Shown one piece after another: positions 1 to 10,256 of a stretch of DNA of 64,000 nt. The first letter of the stretch is position 1; every line of letters begins with the position of its first letter. Location: positions 16,415-80,414 of the forward strand of contig NW_022985107.1 in NCBI RefSeq assembly GCF_010015585.1, in the 5' to 3' direction. The position numbers and the translations under genes are program-made. The notes below the pieces were generated by a model, which was not told the DNA's origin, made no database searches, and saw only the letters and a list, made by a program, of their open reading frames with translations. Source of the DNA: Eremomyces bilateralis CBS 781.70. Lineage: Eukaryota; Ascomycota; Dothideomycetes; Eremomycetales; Eremomycetaceae.

Positions 1-153
1 AGGGCTGAAAATACAGTTGCAGACTTAGGAGGGCCTGCTGGCAAGAAAAGGAAACGGGTTCAGCCCAATCTGAACGAACGATTTGTTCAGATTGATCAGA
101 TTGTTGCGGCTTAGGAGGCAGCTAGGGAGAGGGAACAAACGCTTTCAAATTAA
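1..153 (+). mobile_element. C-terminal remnant of a pogo/Fot1-type (Tc1-mariner superfamily) transposase
   Basis: Frame 1 reads from the window edge as a basic tail followed by NERFVQIDQIVAA and a TAG stop at 112-114. If that stop is ignored the frame continues EAARERE for another dozen codons. The pattern of a basic KKRKR stretch, then N-x-R/K-F-V-x-I-x-x-I, resembles the C-terminus of fungal Fot1/Tan1-like DDE transposases. A TAG where CAG would be expected fits a C-to-T change, as in RIP or simple decay. The catalytic core would lie left of the window. No clear terminal inverted repeat was identified downstream, although a GGTGGTTACAT-like stretch near 240-250 could be a worn one. The family call rests on recalled motif shape only. 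Confidence 0.5.
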
Positions 154-568
154 CCCGGAGGAAACGTCTTAATAATTGCAGAAGGCAATTTTTAAGTCAC
201 TCTATCCACAATTTCAATTACAGCTATAGAAAAATATATGGTGGTGGTTACATTCCGCAAAATCCATTCGTCTTTGTGTCCTATTGGAGTTGTGGTGGGG
301 GTGCACGGAAACTGGGTCCGTTGACTTAGTGAAAATCCCTTATCTTTCTGAAAAGACTCTCCACTGATCGCGTATATACAGAACCATTACCTGCTCTGAC
401 GCCACCTCCCAGACAAGAAAGGAAAATCTGCATCCCTGCGAGAGCACATGGAATATCTCGAGGCTATATCTTGGAGTGACTCTACTACTCTAAGCCCCGA
501 TGAACAAAAATCAAGGGCATTGTTTTGCTTCCGAAGAAAATATCTCGTGCTGCCCTAACATGCGCAGC
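154..568. other. intergenic, nothing convincing
   Basis: This stretch follows the transposase tail and runs to the 3' end of the aldehyde-dehydrogenase-like gene. It is relatively AT-rich at first and may include the decayed 3' end of the transposon. I see no open frame with protein-like composition. Confidence 0.4.
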
Positions 569-2195
569 CTACTTGCGCAACAGTATCTTGGTAGCCAACC
601 AAAGCCCCATGCAGGTAAGACTAGTAGTGAGAAGAACATGAGACAGACCAACGATAGCACCTTGCTCAAAAAATCCAAGATTCTGACCTTTCCTCTGCCG
701 TGGTGGGTTGAGCTTCTCCGCCGTCAGGATTGCCAACAAGTTGTTCTTTTGGACAACAGGGGGGAACGCTAAGATATGAGAAGGGATAACGGCAGCTGCA
801 GGTGTTCCGGTTGCTACGGGCCGCGCAGTGGAGTATAGCGATCCCGGAACCGCGGTGACAGGAAAATGATTTGCCGGAAGAAAGATAGATTGCAGAGGAA
901 TGCAGTTAATGTACGTGGCAGCCGCTGTGATGAACGAGGAGAGATATCGCGACTCCGACGGATTTCCGTACAAGAACAAATTCGTAAATCCTTCGGGGTT
1001 TAATTGGCCTGCTAGAGTGATGGTGCATTCTAAGCTGGTAGTTGGCATAACATATAACAACCTGGAGGGAGAAATGAATAGGTGTTCAAGTGATGGAAAG
1101 TATTCCCACGTCCTAGAGAGTCAGCAAAGATCACCTTTGAGAGGGTGAAGATACTTACTTCCAATTTGGGTCTCCAATCAACATGGTAACACCACCAGGC
1201 AGATGCAAGACACGGCCTGCATGACTCTCAAATATCAAGACCTGGTCCGGAGAGAGTTCGTTGGATTTCTTTAACCCCTGTTGGCTTCCGTCGAGACTGT
1301 TGCTTTTTTGTCTCATCGACAAAACTCTTAGAGTCTCAGTCTCGAACTCTCGCAGCACGAACTCGTCGATCAAAAAAATCGGTGTCGTAGAACTGGGTCC
1401 AAGGGTCGGCTGCACTGATTGGGCTTGAAGTATTTCCTCGGTGGCATTTCGAACTTGCGCGTGTCGCGTTACAACCACAATACTAGCCTCTGGAACCGAA
1501 GACAAAACTCGAAGAGTTGGGGTTGCTAACAGGAACTCGCTTTCTCGAAATATCGTGAGATGCTCTTCCAGTTGGGGGACAATCCCATTGAACCGGGAGT
1601 GTTTCAGGGTTGCAAGAATATTCACCGCATCTTCCTTTGACTCTGGGAAAACAATGGCAGTGGCCTCAGCATCAAGCGAAGATTGTTTGAAGACTTCCAG
1701 GAGCTCTTTGGAAAAGGTCGGGGTCGCTGCCGGCAAGAGAACCATTGTTGAATTGCCCGCTGCGATAGAACATGCGAGAGGAATAATGCTGGAGGCCAGC
1801 GGCAGAAAGGGATCGGCCAGAATCAGCACATTGCCCAAAGCACTATATCTATCTAGATCCTCAGCGCTCTTCTCAATCTCCCTTTCCCTCTTAAGGGTTT
1901 CAGATAGGCTCTGTTGTCCGAAAAGCTGACTAATTGTACGCAACACCACGATGATCTCGAGCAATGAATTGTTCACTCCTCGATTCGTATCTATGATCAG
2001 TTAGCGATCCCACCTAGTCAAGACAATTTAGAAGGGTCAAAAGTTACCCGACGAAATAGCATTGGTTAAACCCTGCGCATTTTGAAGAATGGCACGGTGC
2101 ATTGCCTGCAGCTCCTCCTGTCGTTGTGTAGGATTTTCCAGTCGACCTTCCAGCCTGCTACCGTCGAGCGCCACGTATTGCGAGATGATATCCAT
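569..2195 (-). CDS. aldehyde dehydrogenase-like protein (class 3/fatty-aldehyde type), C-tail anchored
   Basis: Three exons (2195-2048, 1978-1159, 1061-569) give 486 residues; introns start GTAACT and GTAAGT and the phases close. The N-terminus RQEELQAMHRAILQN matches the helical start of class 3 ALDHs. The stretch IIPLACSIAAGNSTMVLLPA matches the Rossmann-type segment that lies before the catalytic domain, and IFLIDEFVLREF matches the usual VxVxExV strand. In active ALDHs the nucleophilic cysteine lies just upstream of that strand; here the position reads GPSSTTP with no cysteine, so dehydrogenase activity is doubtful. The C-terminus is a hydrophobic helix followed by KILLRK, typical of tail-anchored fatty-aldehyde dehydrogenases and pointing to the ER or peroxisome membrane. 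It is divergent from the dioxygenase gene at 2515. The family is fairly sure; the function is not. Confidence 0.7.
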
Positions 2196-2314
2196 GATCA
2201 AAGATGAACAATGTTCAAAGCGCAGGGGTTTATTTCTGAGGGAGTATTCGTTCAGGTTTTGGAGAAATCTTTCTACACACACGACGCGCAACGTCAGACA
2301 TCTGGTGTGGGATG

Positions 2315-2330
2315 CCCCGGATATGCGGGG
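2315..2330. promoter_or_regulatory. perfect inverted repeat CCCCG-N6-CGGGG in a divergent promoter
   Basis: CCCCG at 2315-2319 and CGGGG at 2326-2330 form a perfect dyad with a 6-bp spacer. It lies in the 319-bp gap between the ALDH-like and dioxygenase start codons. Zn2Cys6 regulators usually bind paired CGG/CCG triplets, so this is a candidate site for the cluster's own regulator at 4209-7147. That assignment is inference. Confidence 0.35.
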
Positions 2331-2514
2331 TCCACCGCCCTACCCGGATATATGTGCTGCATGCTGATGTCGATTTGAGATTGCGACCACTCGGTAAGGA
2401 TCCAGAGTGGAAAAAGGTGAGTAACTCGATCATGGTGCTTCGAAGATCATGCCATTGTGTTCAGTGATTTTGTTGATTCTAAGGTAATCGTACCAGTTAC
2501 GATTAGCACATACA

Positions 2515-3530
2515 ATGCCGTCTGCTAAGTTGTCGCGTATGCTTTACCCATCCACCTCCGAAGTCAATTACTGATGAATTTTTAGATCCAACTCCGGTGT
2601 TCTTCTTCTCGCATGGCTCAACCATGATGTTGGGGGAGGACTCGGAGCCGGCGGCGTTCTGGAAACAGGCGGGCAATGAGGCGCTCCGACGAGGAGTTAA
2701 GAGCATTGTGATGATGGGCAAGTACGATTCCAGTCCAGGTGTCGCTCGATTTAACTGGCTGTAGGTGCCCACTGGGAATGTGTTGGCGATAAGATCCAGG
2801 TTGCCATGAGTCCGAGCCCAGGAAAGAATCCAGTATGCAAACAATTCAGAATACACGCAGATTCACAGACTAACTGCGTTAGGTGGCATACGTAAAGAGA
2901 GAACGATACGAGAACTTTAAACTGGTGCCCGACCTGCCCATGGGCGAACGTGTCCTTGAGATGCTCCGCAAAGGTGGTTTCAACGCTGAACCTAATCACA
3001 AGTTCAACTTTATCCATGACTCTTTCCTACTACTCATTCGCATGTTCGCTGAGCGCGGGAGTAATATCCCCACCGTCCTAGTGTCGGCCAATTCTCGGTT
3101 TGACCCGCACTTCCACGCAAAGATTGGCGTGGTGCTGCGTCCACTACGTTACGAGAACGTACTTCTGATCGGCTCGGGCGGCGCGGTGCACAATCTGTAT
3201 CGTAACCACTGGATGCAGATGGTCCTGTACCGTGACAACTTTGCTATGCCCCAGCCACCAGGGGAATTTGCTCTCGAGTTCCGACAGGCAGTCGAGGATG
3301 CCATCACGATGAACAGTGGACCAGCCTTGAGGCGAGCAGTTACTCGGTTGATGAAACACCCACGCTATCGGGAAGCGCACGGCACCGATGAGCATTTCAT
3401 CCCAATGTGTTTCATAGCGGGAGCTGCAGGAGACAAAGCAGACGAAGGAACGAAGAATGTTATGACTGCGGAGTGTTGGGAGCTTGTGGCCATGGCGAAC
3501 ACTCAATTTCAATTGGGTGAGTGGGTATAG
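2515..3530 (+). CDS. LigB/DODA-type (class III) extradiol aromatic ring-opening dioxygenase
   Basis: Four exons (2515-2536, 2586-2717, 2765-2832, 2883-3530) give 289 residues. Intron 2 appears to be a GC-AG intron with donor GCAAGT; it is the only splice I found that joins the conserved frames. Class III dioxygenases bind non-haem iron or zinc and open catechol-type rings. Family landmarks are FFFSHGSTMM (His17), GAHWE (His54), the IHD motif (His119), DPHFHAKIG and GSGGAVHNLYRN, and the length is normal for fungal 4,5-DOPA dioxygenase-like proteins. A donor-like GTGAGT close to the stop may allow an alternative 3' end. Together with the neighbouring FAD monooxygenase it suggests hydroxylation followed by ring cleavage of a phenolic compound; the substrate cannot be read from sequence. 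Confidence 0.85.
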
Positions 3531-3673
3531 AAAAATGGAAAATAGAATATCATTGTGCAATGCGAGCCGCTGTTGTGAAGCTCAGAATTCTCCTCCAACC
3601 TCATATCGAAACGCCCGATCGAACACCCGACCACCAGTGTTCCTCCATATTGCTGCATACATCTTTGCTTCAG

Positions 3674-4066
3674 TTAGCCGTCGGCCGAAATGCCCACTGA
3701 GGTTAGAACACGTACCGCGATCAGGCTGCAACCTGAGAAGGTCATCGACATCAGTACACCTATGACGAGATTTGCGCCGACTGGTCTGACTTCACGAACC
3801 AATTCGTGGTTGATAGGAGCATAGTCTGGCACCCGCCGATGTTGAGTGGACGGCCACCATGTCGGATTGGTTACCCCGGGAACTCCGGGGTGAGGCTCTG
3901 TAGTTGGATCGATCCGCTCCGCCTCGGACTGTACCGCAAGGTCGGCCCTGGCTTCCTCCACAACCTCTGAATCTCTATTTCCAGTCTGATGGATGGCATA
4001 GTCGCTTGCGATGAGCCGGATAGTGGCTCGATCAAGGTCTGTTGCTGTCGTGTTGAGTGTAGACAT
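3674..4066 (-). CDS. hypothetical small protein (weak)
   Basis: An intronless ATG frame of 130 codons begins MSTLNTTATDLDRATIRLIA and ends shortly before the dioxygenase 3' end. It is acidic in the middle, carries a short hydrophobic stretch (LVIGVLMSMTFSGCSLIAV) near the C-terminus and matches no family I know. It lies 142 bp downstream of the regulator's stop on the same strand and could be a 3' extension, a separate small gene or chance. Confidence 0.25.
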   Translation of the reverse strand: MSTLNTTATDLDRATIRLIASDYAIHQTGNRDSEVVEEARADLAVQSEAERIDPTTEPHPGVPGVTNPTWWPSTQHRRVPDYAPINHELVREVRPVGANLVIGVLMSMTFSGCSLIAVRVLTSVGISADG

Positions 4067-4208
4067 TGTGTATGTGGCATGGACGGCAATTGTTTTGGGA
4101 TTTGAGTCAAGTTCATGGAATTTGGCACCAAGAGGTTGAGATCTCGAAGACGGGGGGTCGTGTCGCCCTAGCGTATACACCAAATGGTGTCCCCACAGAG
4201 CCGACCCC

Positions 4209-7147
4209 TTAAAAACTCCGCAAATCCGCCTGTTGACGTGACCAATCGCGATTTCGGAGTGTCGATAACCAATGCTCCAGGCCTTGGCTTAGACCCCAGC
4301 CACCTAAATCGTCCAGTAACTGCACACCAACATCGGCAATGCGGTACGATGCTCTCTGGCGACATATATTGCCGACATCGTTCAGATGAGCTCTAAAACT
4401 CTCATCGCCTTGAATCCACGCCTCCCTCCGTTGATCCAGCTCCCCGTCATCTAGCCGAATCACCGAACCACGTTCTCTGGCCCGGATACCGTGGGAGTAT
4501 GAGGGAGAGGAGACCACCTCGGTCATATGGCTGTAGGCCCAAATGGTTACCGTAGCCAGCGCAATCATGATGGGGGTACACGGGGCTTGGAACTTGAGCC
4601 CCTTCGACTTGCCAAGCAGTAATCCTGCATAAGAGACGGCACGCCTTGCCACGCAGCCATTTTGCTCCTTGATCCAGTGATCAATGACTTCTTTTGGCTC
4701 CTTCTCATGTTGCATGGTATTGCGGCGGTGCACATAACTCAGAAGAGCTTGCCTGGGGCTGCATAGAAGCATAGAAACACACAAGTTGTGGCAGTCCACA
4801 CTGGAGTTGAGCATGGACTTGGTATTGAGGGGGCCCGAATACCAGCCTTGAAGGAGGAAAATCGCTTCATTGGCTGAATCGTTAATAAAAGACCGCTCGG
4901 AAAGCGCATTGGAAACGAAGGGGTTTCCAGACAGGGTTCGTATCGTCCGTATCGTCCGGTAGAGAGCAAATGTGAGAATTAATCGTCCAAAATCACTGAT
5001 GTTTTTCGGAAGGGTTTTATTATTTCCAAGTTGGGCCAATGCCTGCTGAACGGTCAAATCATCGTCGTGGTCTGGGTTAAGTTTAGTGTTTGTTTCGTAG
5101 AACCAAGAACAGGGGGGGGATACTGTGCTGCAAGTATAAATTCCTCCACCACTCTGGAGAGGATGCGGCCCATAGGTCTTCAGAGCAGGGCAACAGTAGC
5201 TCTAGCTCAGCGAGAGATAGGTATGGCACCGCGTCAAAATACAGCTCATTTTGAGCGTCAATGAGCTATCTTCCTCAGTACTAGCAACATGCAAGGGCTT
5301 TGGGATACGTACAAAGGTACAGAAGCCTAGTCGTCGACGTGATTCATCTTCGATCCACTGCTGCCACTCCTCCTGGTAAGACTGCTTTTCGGTTATGGAG
5401 TCCAAGTTTAATACTCGTGTTGGCATTCTTCGGAGCACGCCTTTTCGACGACATTGAGTAATGCTTGCGTTTCGTCCACTCTCTGCGATTTCCAATAGCC
5501 TCCTATTTCCGGAATATGTCATTCCGACAGACCCGAGGAGAAGTGCTTGAGTAAACCACAGCTCTCGAGCATGCGAATTGTCCCCCTCGATCTTGACGAG
5601 TTAGCAATTAGCAAAATGCTGAGTTGAACCAACTTACGGCTGAGGCAAGTGATCGTCGGAGGAGCTCTTGGAGCGCGTTGGACCCTGTGGCAGCGTACGG
5701 TACCTTGGAGTATCGAAAGCCAATGGTTGCAGTAGCGAGCACCAATTGCCAAGGAGCGTTTCGTGGGTCAAAGGATGGTTTGTGCAACAGCGGGAAAATG
5801 GGATGGAAGTATTCGAAATATAGCTGTGTAAAACAATCAAACGCCTCGATCGAGGGTAGATTGGCGTTATGGAAAGGCCGAAAGAGGGATGATCCAACCC
5901 TTTTCATACTTTGATATATTTCATGGTACGCTTGTGGGCTCAGACTTTCAACATGACCAAAGCTTTCCGCCTCGAGAATGTCGAGGGGAAATTCACTCAT
6001 ATCGGGGAAAGAAACCAAGTTGTCGGACTTTGTTGGATCCCAATTCGTGGGCCATTCTCGTTCCAAATCTGCCTTTGCTTTAGGGCGATCCCCTAGCTTG
6101 CCTTGGTTTGTTGGACCCCAATGCCCCGTGATGTGGCCCATCGGGACCTGATGCGTAGGCGGATGTTGATCTGGAGGCTTGTACAGCTGGGACATTGGGA
6201 AGTCATTCTGACCGAAACCTGTGTCGTGCGAGGACCCGGGGTAGCCCAAAGTGCGGGAAGCGTCATATGCCATAGACGGCCCCGGATCTAAAAAACAGTT
6301 GTCGGTGGTAATCCAGTCCATGACAGAGAAGTCGCTGTCTCCATTCCAGTTGAAGTTCCATGTAGGCACGGCTGTTGATGGAATATCCCCAATACTTGGT
6401 CCGCTGCCAAAGAACGCCGAACTTTCAAGTGCATCCTGCGAGGCCTGCACGGATTCCTGCTGGGTATCGATCACCAACGGTTCCGAGGACGATAAGGGCA
6501 CCTGGTCTGTCAGATGCGATGGAAGCAGACTGGAGGTCTCGACGAATGTAGCCGTTTCATCCATGCGGACGGAGCGATCTAACGATGGAGGACGGCTCTG
6601 CAGTGAAGGGCGACGCTCGGAAGTGCTATACTCAACATTTTGGTCATCGCCAAGCTCTCCCGGGTCGCTTTCGTTCCCCTTGACGGGCATTTCCCGTAAT
6701 TCTTCGATGGTGGGAATACGCTTCCGTGATCTCCCTAAGTACATGCAGTTGATGCCCTTGGACTGGCAGCGAGCACACGGGGACTCTCCGTCGCAGCGAA
6801 GTCGAACCTTTCCACACTGGGCGCATGCTCGGCTAATGCGAATACTGCCTGGCTTGGAAGAGCTTCGGCCGGTATCTTCATGAATAGGAAGATGACGTAG
6901 AAGGGTGTCCCTGCGTGCAAAGTCAGAGACGGGAGAGATAGACGACCTATAACACGTTGACCTACTTGCGATTAAACGATTTGTGGCAGACGTAACATGA
7001 GTACGGTTTGCTCCCTGTGTGGGAGATTATATGACGCGATAGGTGCTCGAGACGCCCGAAGCCAGTATCACAAAGCGGGCACACATGAGAGCCGGAATTT
7101 CCCTTGTCCTTCGCAGGATCAGGCGCCGCCGGGGGCTGAGCATGCAT
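4209..7147 (-). CDS. dual C2H2 + Zn2Cys6 transcription factor with fungal-specific regulatory domain
   Basis: Five exons (7147-6966, 6910-5638, 5591-5313, 5244-5124, 5071-4209) give 905 residues. Two C2H2 fingers occur at C23/C26/H39/H43 and C51/C54/H67/H71; the second is split by intron 1. A canonical Zn2Cys6 cluster follows (C90-x2-C-x6-C-x5-C-x2-C-x6-C116), then a Ser/Pro-rich linker and a PF04082-like regulatory domain, with landmarks such as [20 protein letters not shown] and [17 protein letters not shown] run of eight G near 5112-5119 would look like a frameshift, but it lies inside intron 4 (donor GTATCC, acceptor CCCAG). It is the likely nuclear regulator of the surrounding cluster, and the 1.08-kb gap to the FAD monooxygenase is a divergent promoter. 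C2H2+C6 proteins of this layout are known in Aspergillus; DNA targets are unknown here. Confidence 0.85.
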
Positions 7148-8231
7148 GCTACGTGCGATGATAATGTGCCCAAATCCCAGTGCGAAGAGCCAGAATCGAT
7201 GTTAATATATGGCGAGGAGCATTGCACGTCCTACTGCACATGACGACGGAGTTAGGCGTAGACAAAATCTTTAGAAACCCAAGAAGAGGAAAGACCATGG
7301 CCGGAAGTGATCGTCGACGTGGTGAAGGATGGAGATGGAGGCGAAAGTGACGTCCACTTCGGCGAGCTCTTCCCCGCGTCTTGCAGGGACCTTCCCCGCG
7401 ATCTTTAGGGTGATTGGACGTGAGTACAGCTTAAGTCGCATGTAAAACGTGGATGTTGTAGCCTTTGTAGGATGTGGAACCAGCTTAAGAGGGTCGTGTT
7501 AAAGATTTGGCGTGTATTGCCGCTAGTGGGCATTTGCTTAGGCATTTATTCCGGCATTTCCTCCGTCCGGTAGCTAGGGTGGCCTGATGAAGTGGGAACT
7601 ATCACAGCTATTAGTCCGAACATGGCGGGGCTATGCTTTCTCATTTCTTTCTTCTTTCCTCGGGTCCTATGCTAGTTAGCTATTCAATAAATTAGACTAG
7701 AACCAAGCAGATCTCCCTCAAGTACTGTGAGTCTGTGGCACTTCTTCCGCTGGCTATGCAATATTAATTAGGGGATGAAGCTCGGTTCTCGCAGATCTTG
7801 CAGCAAATGAGCTAAATCAACAACACTTAGTGTGTAACCTTAAATTAAGTTAACCTTTCTGGAAGTTAATTTCTTGTTAGGTTCTTTCACGATGTTAACA
7901 TACTCTTTGATTAGCCGCTTCGATCCTCTATTTCTCTCAATATCTAGTGCGATAGAGATGCTATATCAAGGCTCGAGCTTTTTCCTCTACTCCTCTACAA
8001 GGCCTTTGTATTCGAGACATCGGTCTAACGCGGCTGGTGAAACTTGTCTCATCCCCTGACCCCCGCACATCCGACATACTCCCACACATCCGATACAGCC
8101 ATGTTTGTACAAGTAGTCCTCGGTCGTGGAATTTCAAAATCGTTAGGTATGCCACAAAGCTGGTCAATTCCGGCCGCTGAAATCCTGGATCGTACGAATC
8201 CTGCTGCATGTTGCAGGAAGCCCATTCATCC
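7148..8231. other. divergent promoter region, no gene seen
   Basis: This 1.08-kb gap separates the oppositely oriented regulator and FAD monooxygenase. The half near the regulator is GC-rich, and 7640-7950 is AT-rich with several TTAA-type stretches. The short frames look like chance. Confidence 0.5.
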
Positions 8232-9866
8232 ATGTCTGGATTCAAATTGATCGTCATTGGTGCCGGTCTGGCCGGATCGCTCCTCAGCAATGGGCTGCTT
8301 CAAAATGAAATCGACTTTATCGTTTATGAATCCGACCCCGAATCCGCCCAAAGGGAAGGCTATCAGATCCGGCTGGGGGCTCCAGCCATTGCTGGTTTCA
8401 AGGCTTGTCTGCAAGAAGATCAACTCACCAAGCTTTACCCCATGTTCGGCAGGTCAGGCGGCGTGATATCCTCCGCCCCTGCTCTCTACGACGAGAAGCT
8501 CAATCTGCTCCTAGATTTGCCCAAATTCCCGGCATACACTAAGTCGGCGCCCATAAATCGCGCAATATTAAGAGATTTTCTCGCGTCACCGGTTGCAGTA
8601 GCAGGCAAGATTCGATATGGCAGGCGTTTCGCAGGATACCGGTCGGTCAATGGCGCATCGGGGACCAAAGTCGTTGTCAGTTTTGATGATGGCTCCGAGG
8701 ATGAATGCGATCTCCTCATCTCCGCAGAGGGAACGAGCTCAAGGGTATGTAACGCCATCCTCAACCTTCATCGTATTAACTCTGGTGCGTAGGTGAATCG
8801 CCAAATCGGTCTCAACAACATTGTTCAATTGACGCGGCAATGGAACTTTTTGGCAAAGGGAAATCTTCCCCCATCGACTTTGCTCAAGCTCGGCCCGGAG
8901 ATACAAAGGGCGCCAATGTCCGTCCTCTGCAACGGCATGATTCTCTTCATCTCAGGTTCGTTTCGACAGTCCTCACGCAAAGGCGCCGCTAATGAATGGA
9001 CAGCATATCTTCCAGACGGATATAAAGATGAGCCTCGCTCTGATAAGGATGGTAATAAGAATTTGGATTACGATGCCGATATAGCGTCCATTTTCTGGAG
9101 CTTATCCGTCCCTGCGGACCGTGTGCCTAAGAACGGCGCTCAAGGCATTTCCAACAAGCTGGACTTTTGTGTGGACCAGATCAGGGATTGGGACCCTCGA
9201 TAGTACGTACGATGCTCTTTAGCATCATGCCTTCTGCTTACGGCCCTTAGTCACGACATGCTACGATCGATAGGGGAGGAATCCATCAACGTATTTCAAG
9301 CACGGGCGAGCAAAGAACCTCCCAAGCACTGGCGACAGAAGGTCAAGTCACCAGAGGATCCGAACTTGGGCAACGACCATGTTTGGCTGTTGGGTGATGC
9401 CATCCACTGCATGCTCCCTAGCAGGTGAGTTGAAACCATCTAGGTCTTCTCAAGGCTAACCAGATGGCAGGGGCATGGGTGGGAATCAAGCCATGTGCGA
9501 TACGGCAGATCTACTACCGGTTATAAAGAATCTAGCTCAGAAAGCGGAAGCAGGAGGGCTTTCGGACGAAGATTTCTCCATCGCCGTCACAGAGTACGAA
9601 AGTAGAATGTTTCCACGAGCATTTGGATGGGTTCGTACCAGTGGAGGGACCGGTGATAAGGTAAAGCAGATCCAAATTTCTCTGCCATCGCGCCCGAAAC
9701 ATGATGAGACTAATTGTGGTAGGGACCCCCTGAGATGTCTGGGATATCAGGGCGAATTTTGTTGTTCTTCATGGCGCGTGCCCTGGATCTTGCCTATGTG
9801 TACTCAATTGCCCAGCGACTATTTGGATACTCCCCCCCAGATGATGCACCGGAGTTGCCCAACTGA
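8232..9866 (+). CDS. FAD-dependent monooxygenase (aromatic hydroxylase family)
   Basis: Six exons (8232-8744, 8793-8955, 9004-9202, 9251-9424, 9471-9660, 9723-9866) give 460 residues with all phases closing. The N-terminal dinucleotide-binding fold shows GAGLAG at residues 10-15 and ends in an acidic residue (VYESD). The second FAD motif reads GDAIHCMLPSRGMGGNQAM near residues 339-354, where family members usually have HPM. Such flavoproteins use NAD(P)H and oxygen to hydroxylate or epoxidise aromatic or polyketide substrates. Intron 2 (8956-9003) is inferred, because the frame also stays open through it; splicing restores the usual ...ISAYLPDG junction. It converges on the P450 gene (390 bp between stops). 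It probably acts with the extradiol dioxygenase. Confidence 0.85.
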
Positions 9867-10256
9867 TGCATCTTTCGTCATCCGGGTAAGTCAAAGGGAT
9901 ACAGAGTAACTCTAGCTTCGATTTGAAATCGCAATGCCGCGGTAGATTAGATTAGCATCAAATTCCGTCTTGACTGGCCATAAGTGTAACGGAACACTCA
10001 ATCAGATTGAGTCGCCTCTAACACAGGACAGGGGCCAATGGGACTCATCAGAATCAATTCCAGGGGTCACTAGGCACTGGACATGAACAATGGTTGAAAG
10101 GCTCATTCAAACTTCATCTAGACCTATCCTCAATATTCATCTATAACCGTCACCTGTACTTCATCAGGAGCATATCCTTCTCGAAACATCCCCAAGAGAC
10201 TTTGTACATGAAGCGATGTGAACTTGAGAGAAATTTCAAATAGACTCTACAGTCCA
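9867..10256. other. convergent 3' intergenic, nothing seen
   Basis: This gap separates the 3' ends of the FAD monooxygenase and P450 genes. It probably holds both terminators. No repeats or open frames of note. Confidence 0.5.

Noticed and set aside
5111-5119. Apparent frameshift at a run of eight G in the regulator gene
   Set aside because: The run lies inside a well-formed intron (donor GTATCC at 5123, acceptor CCCAG at 5072), and the flanking exons join in frame.
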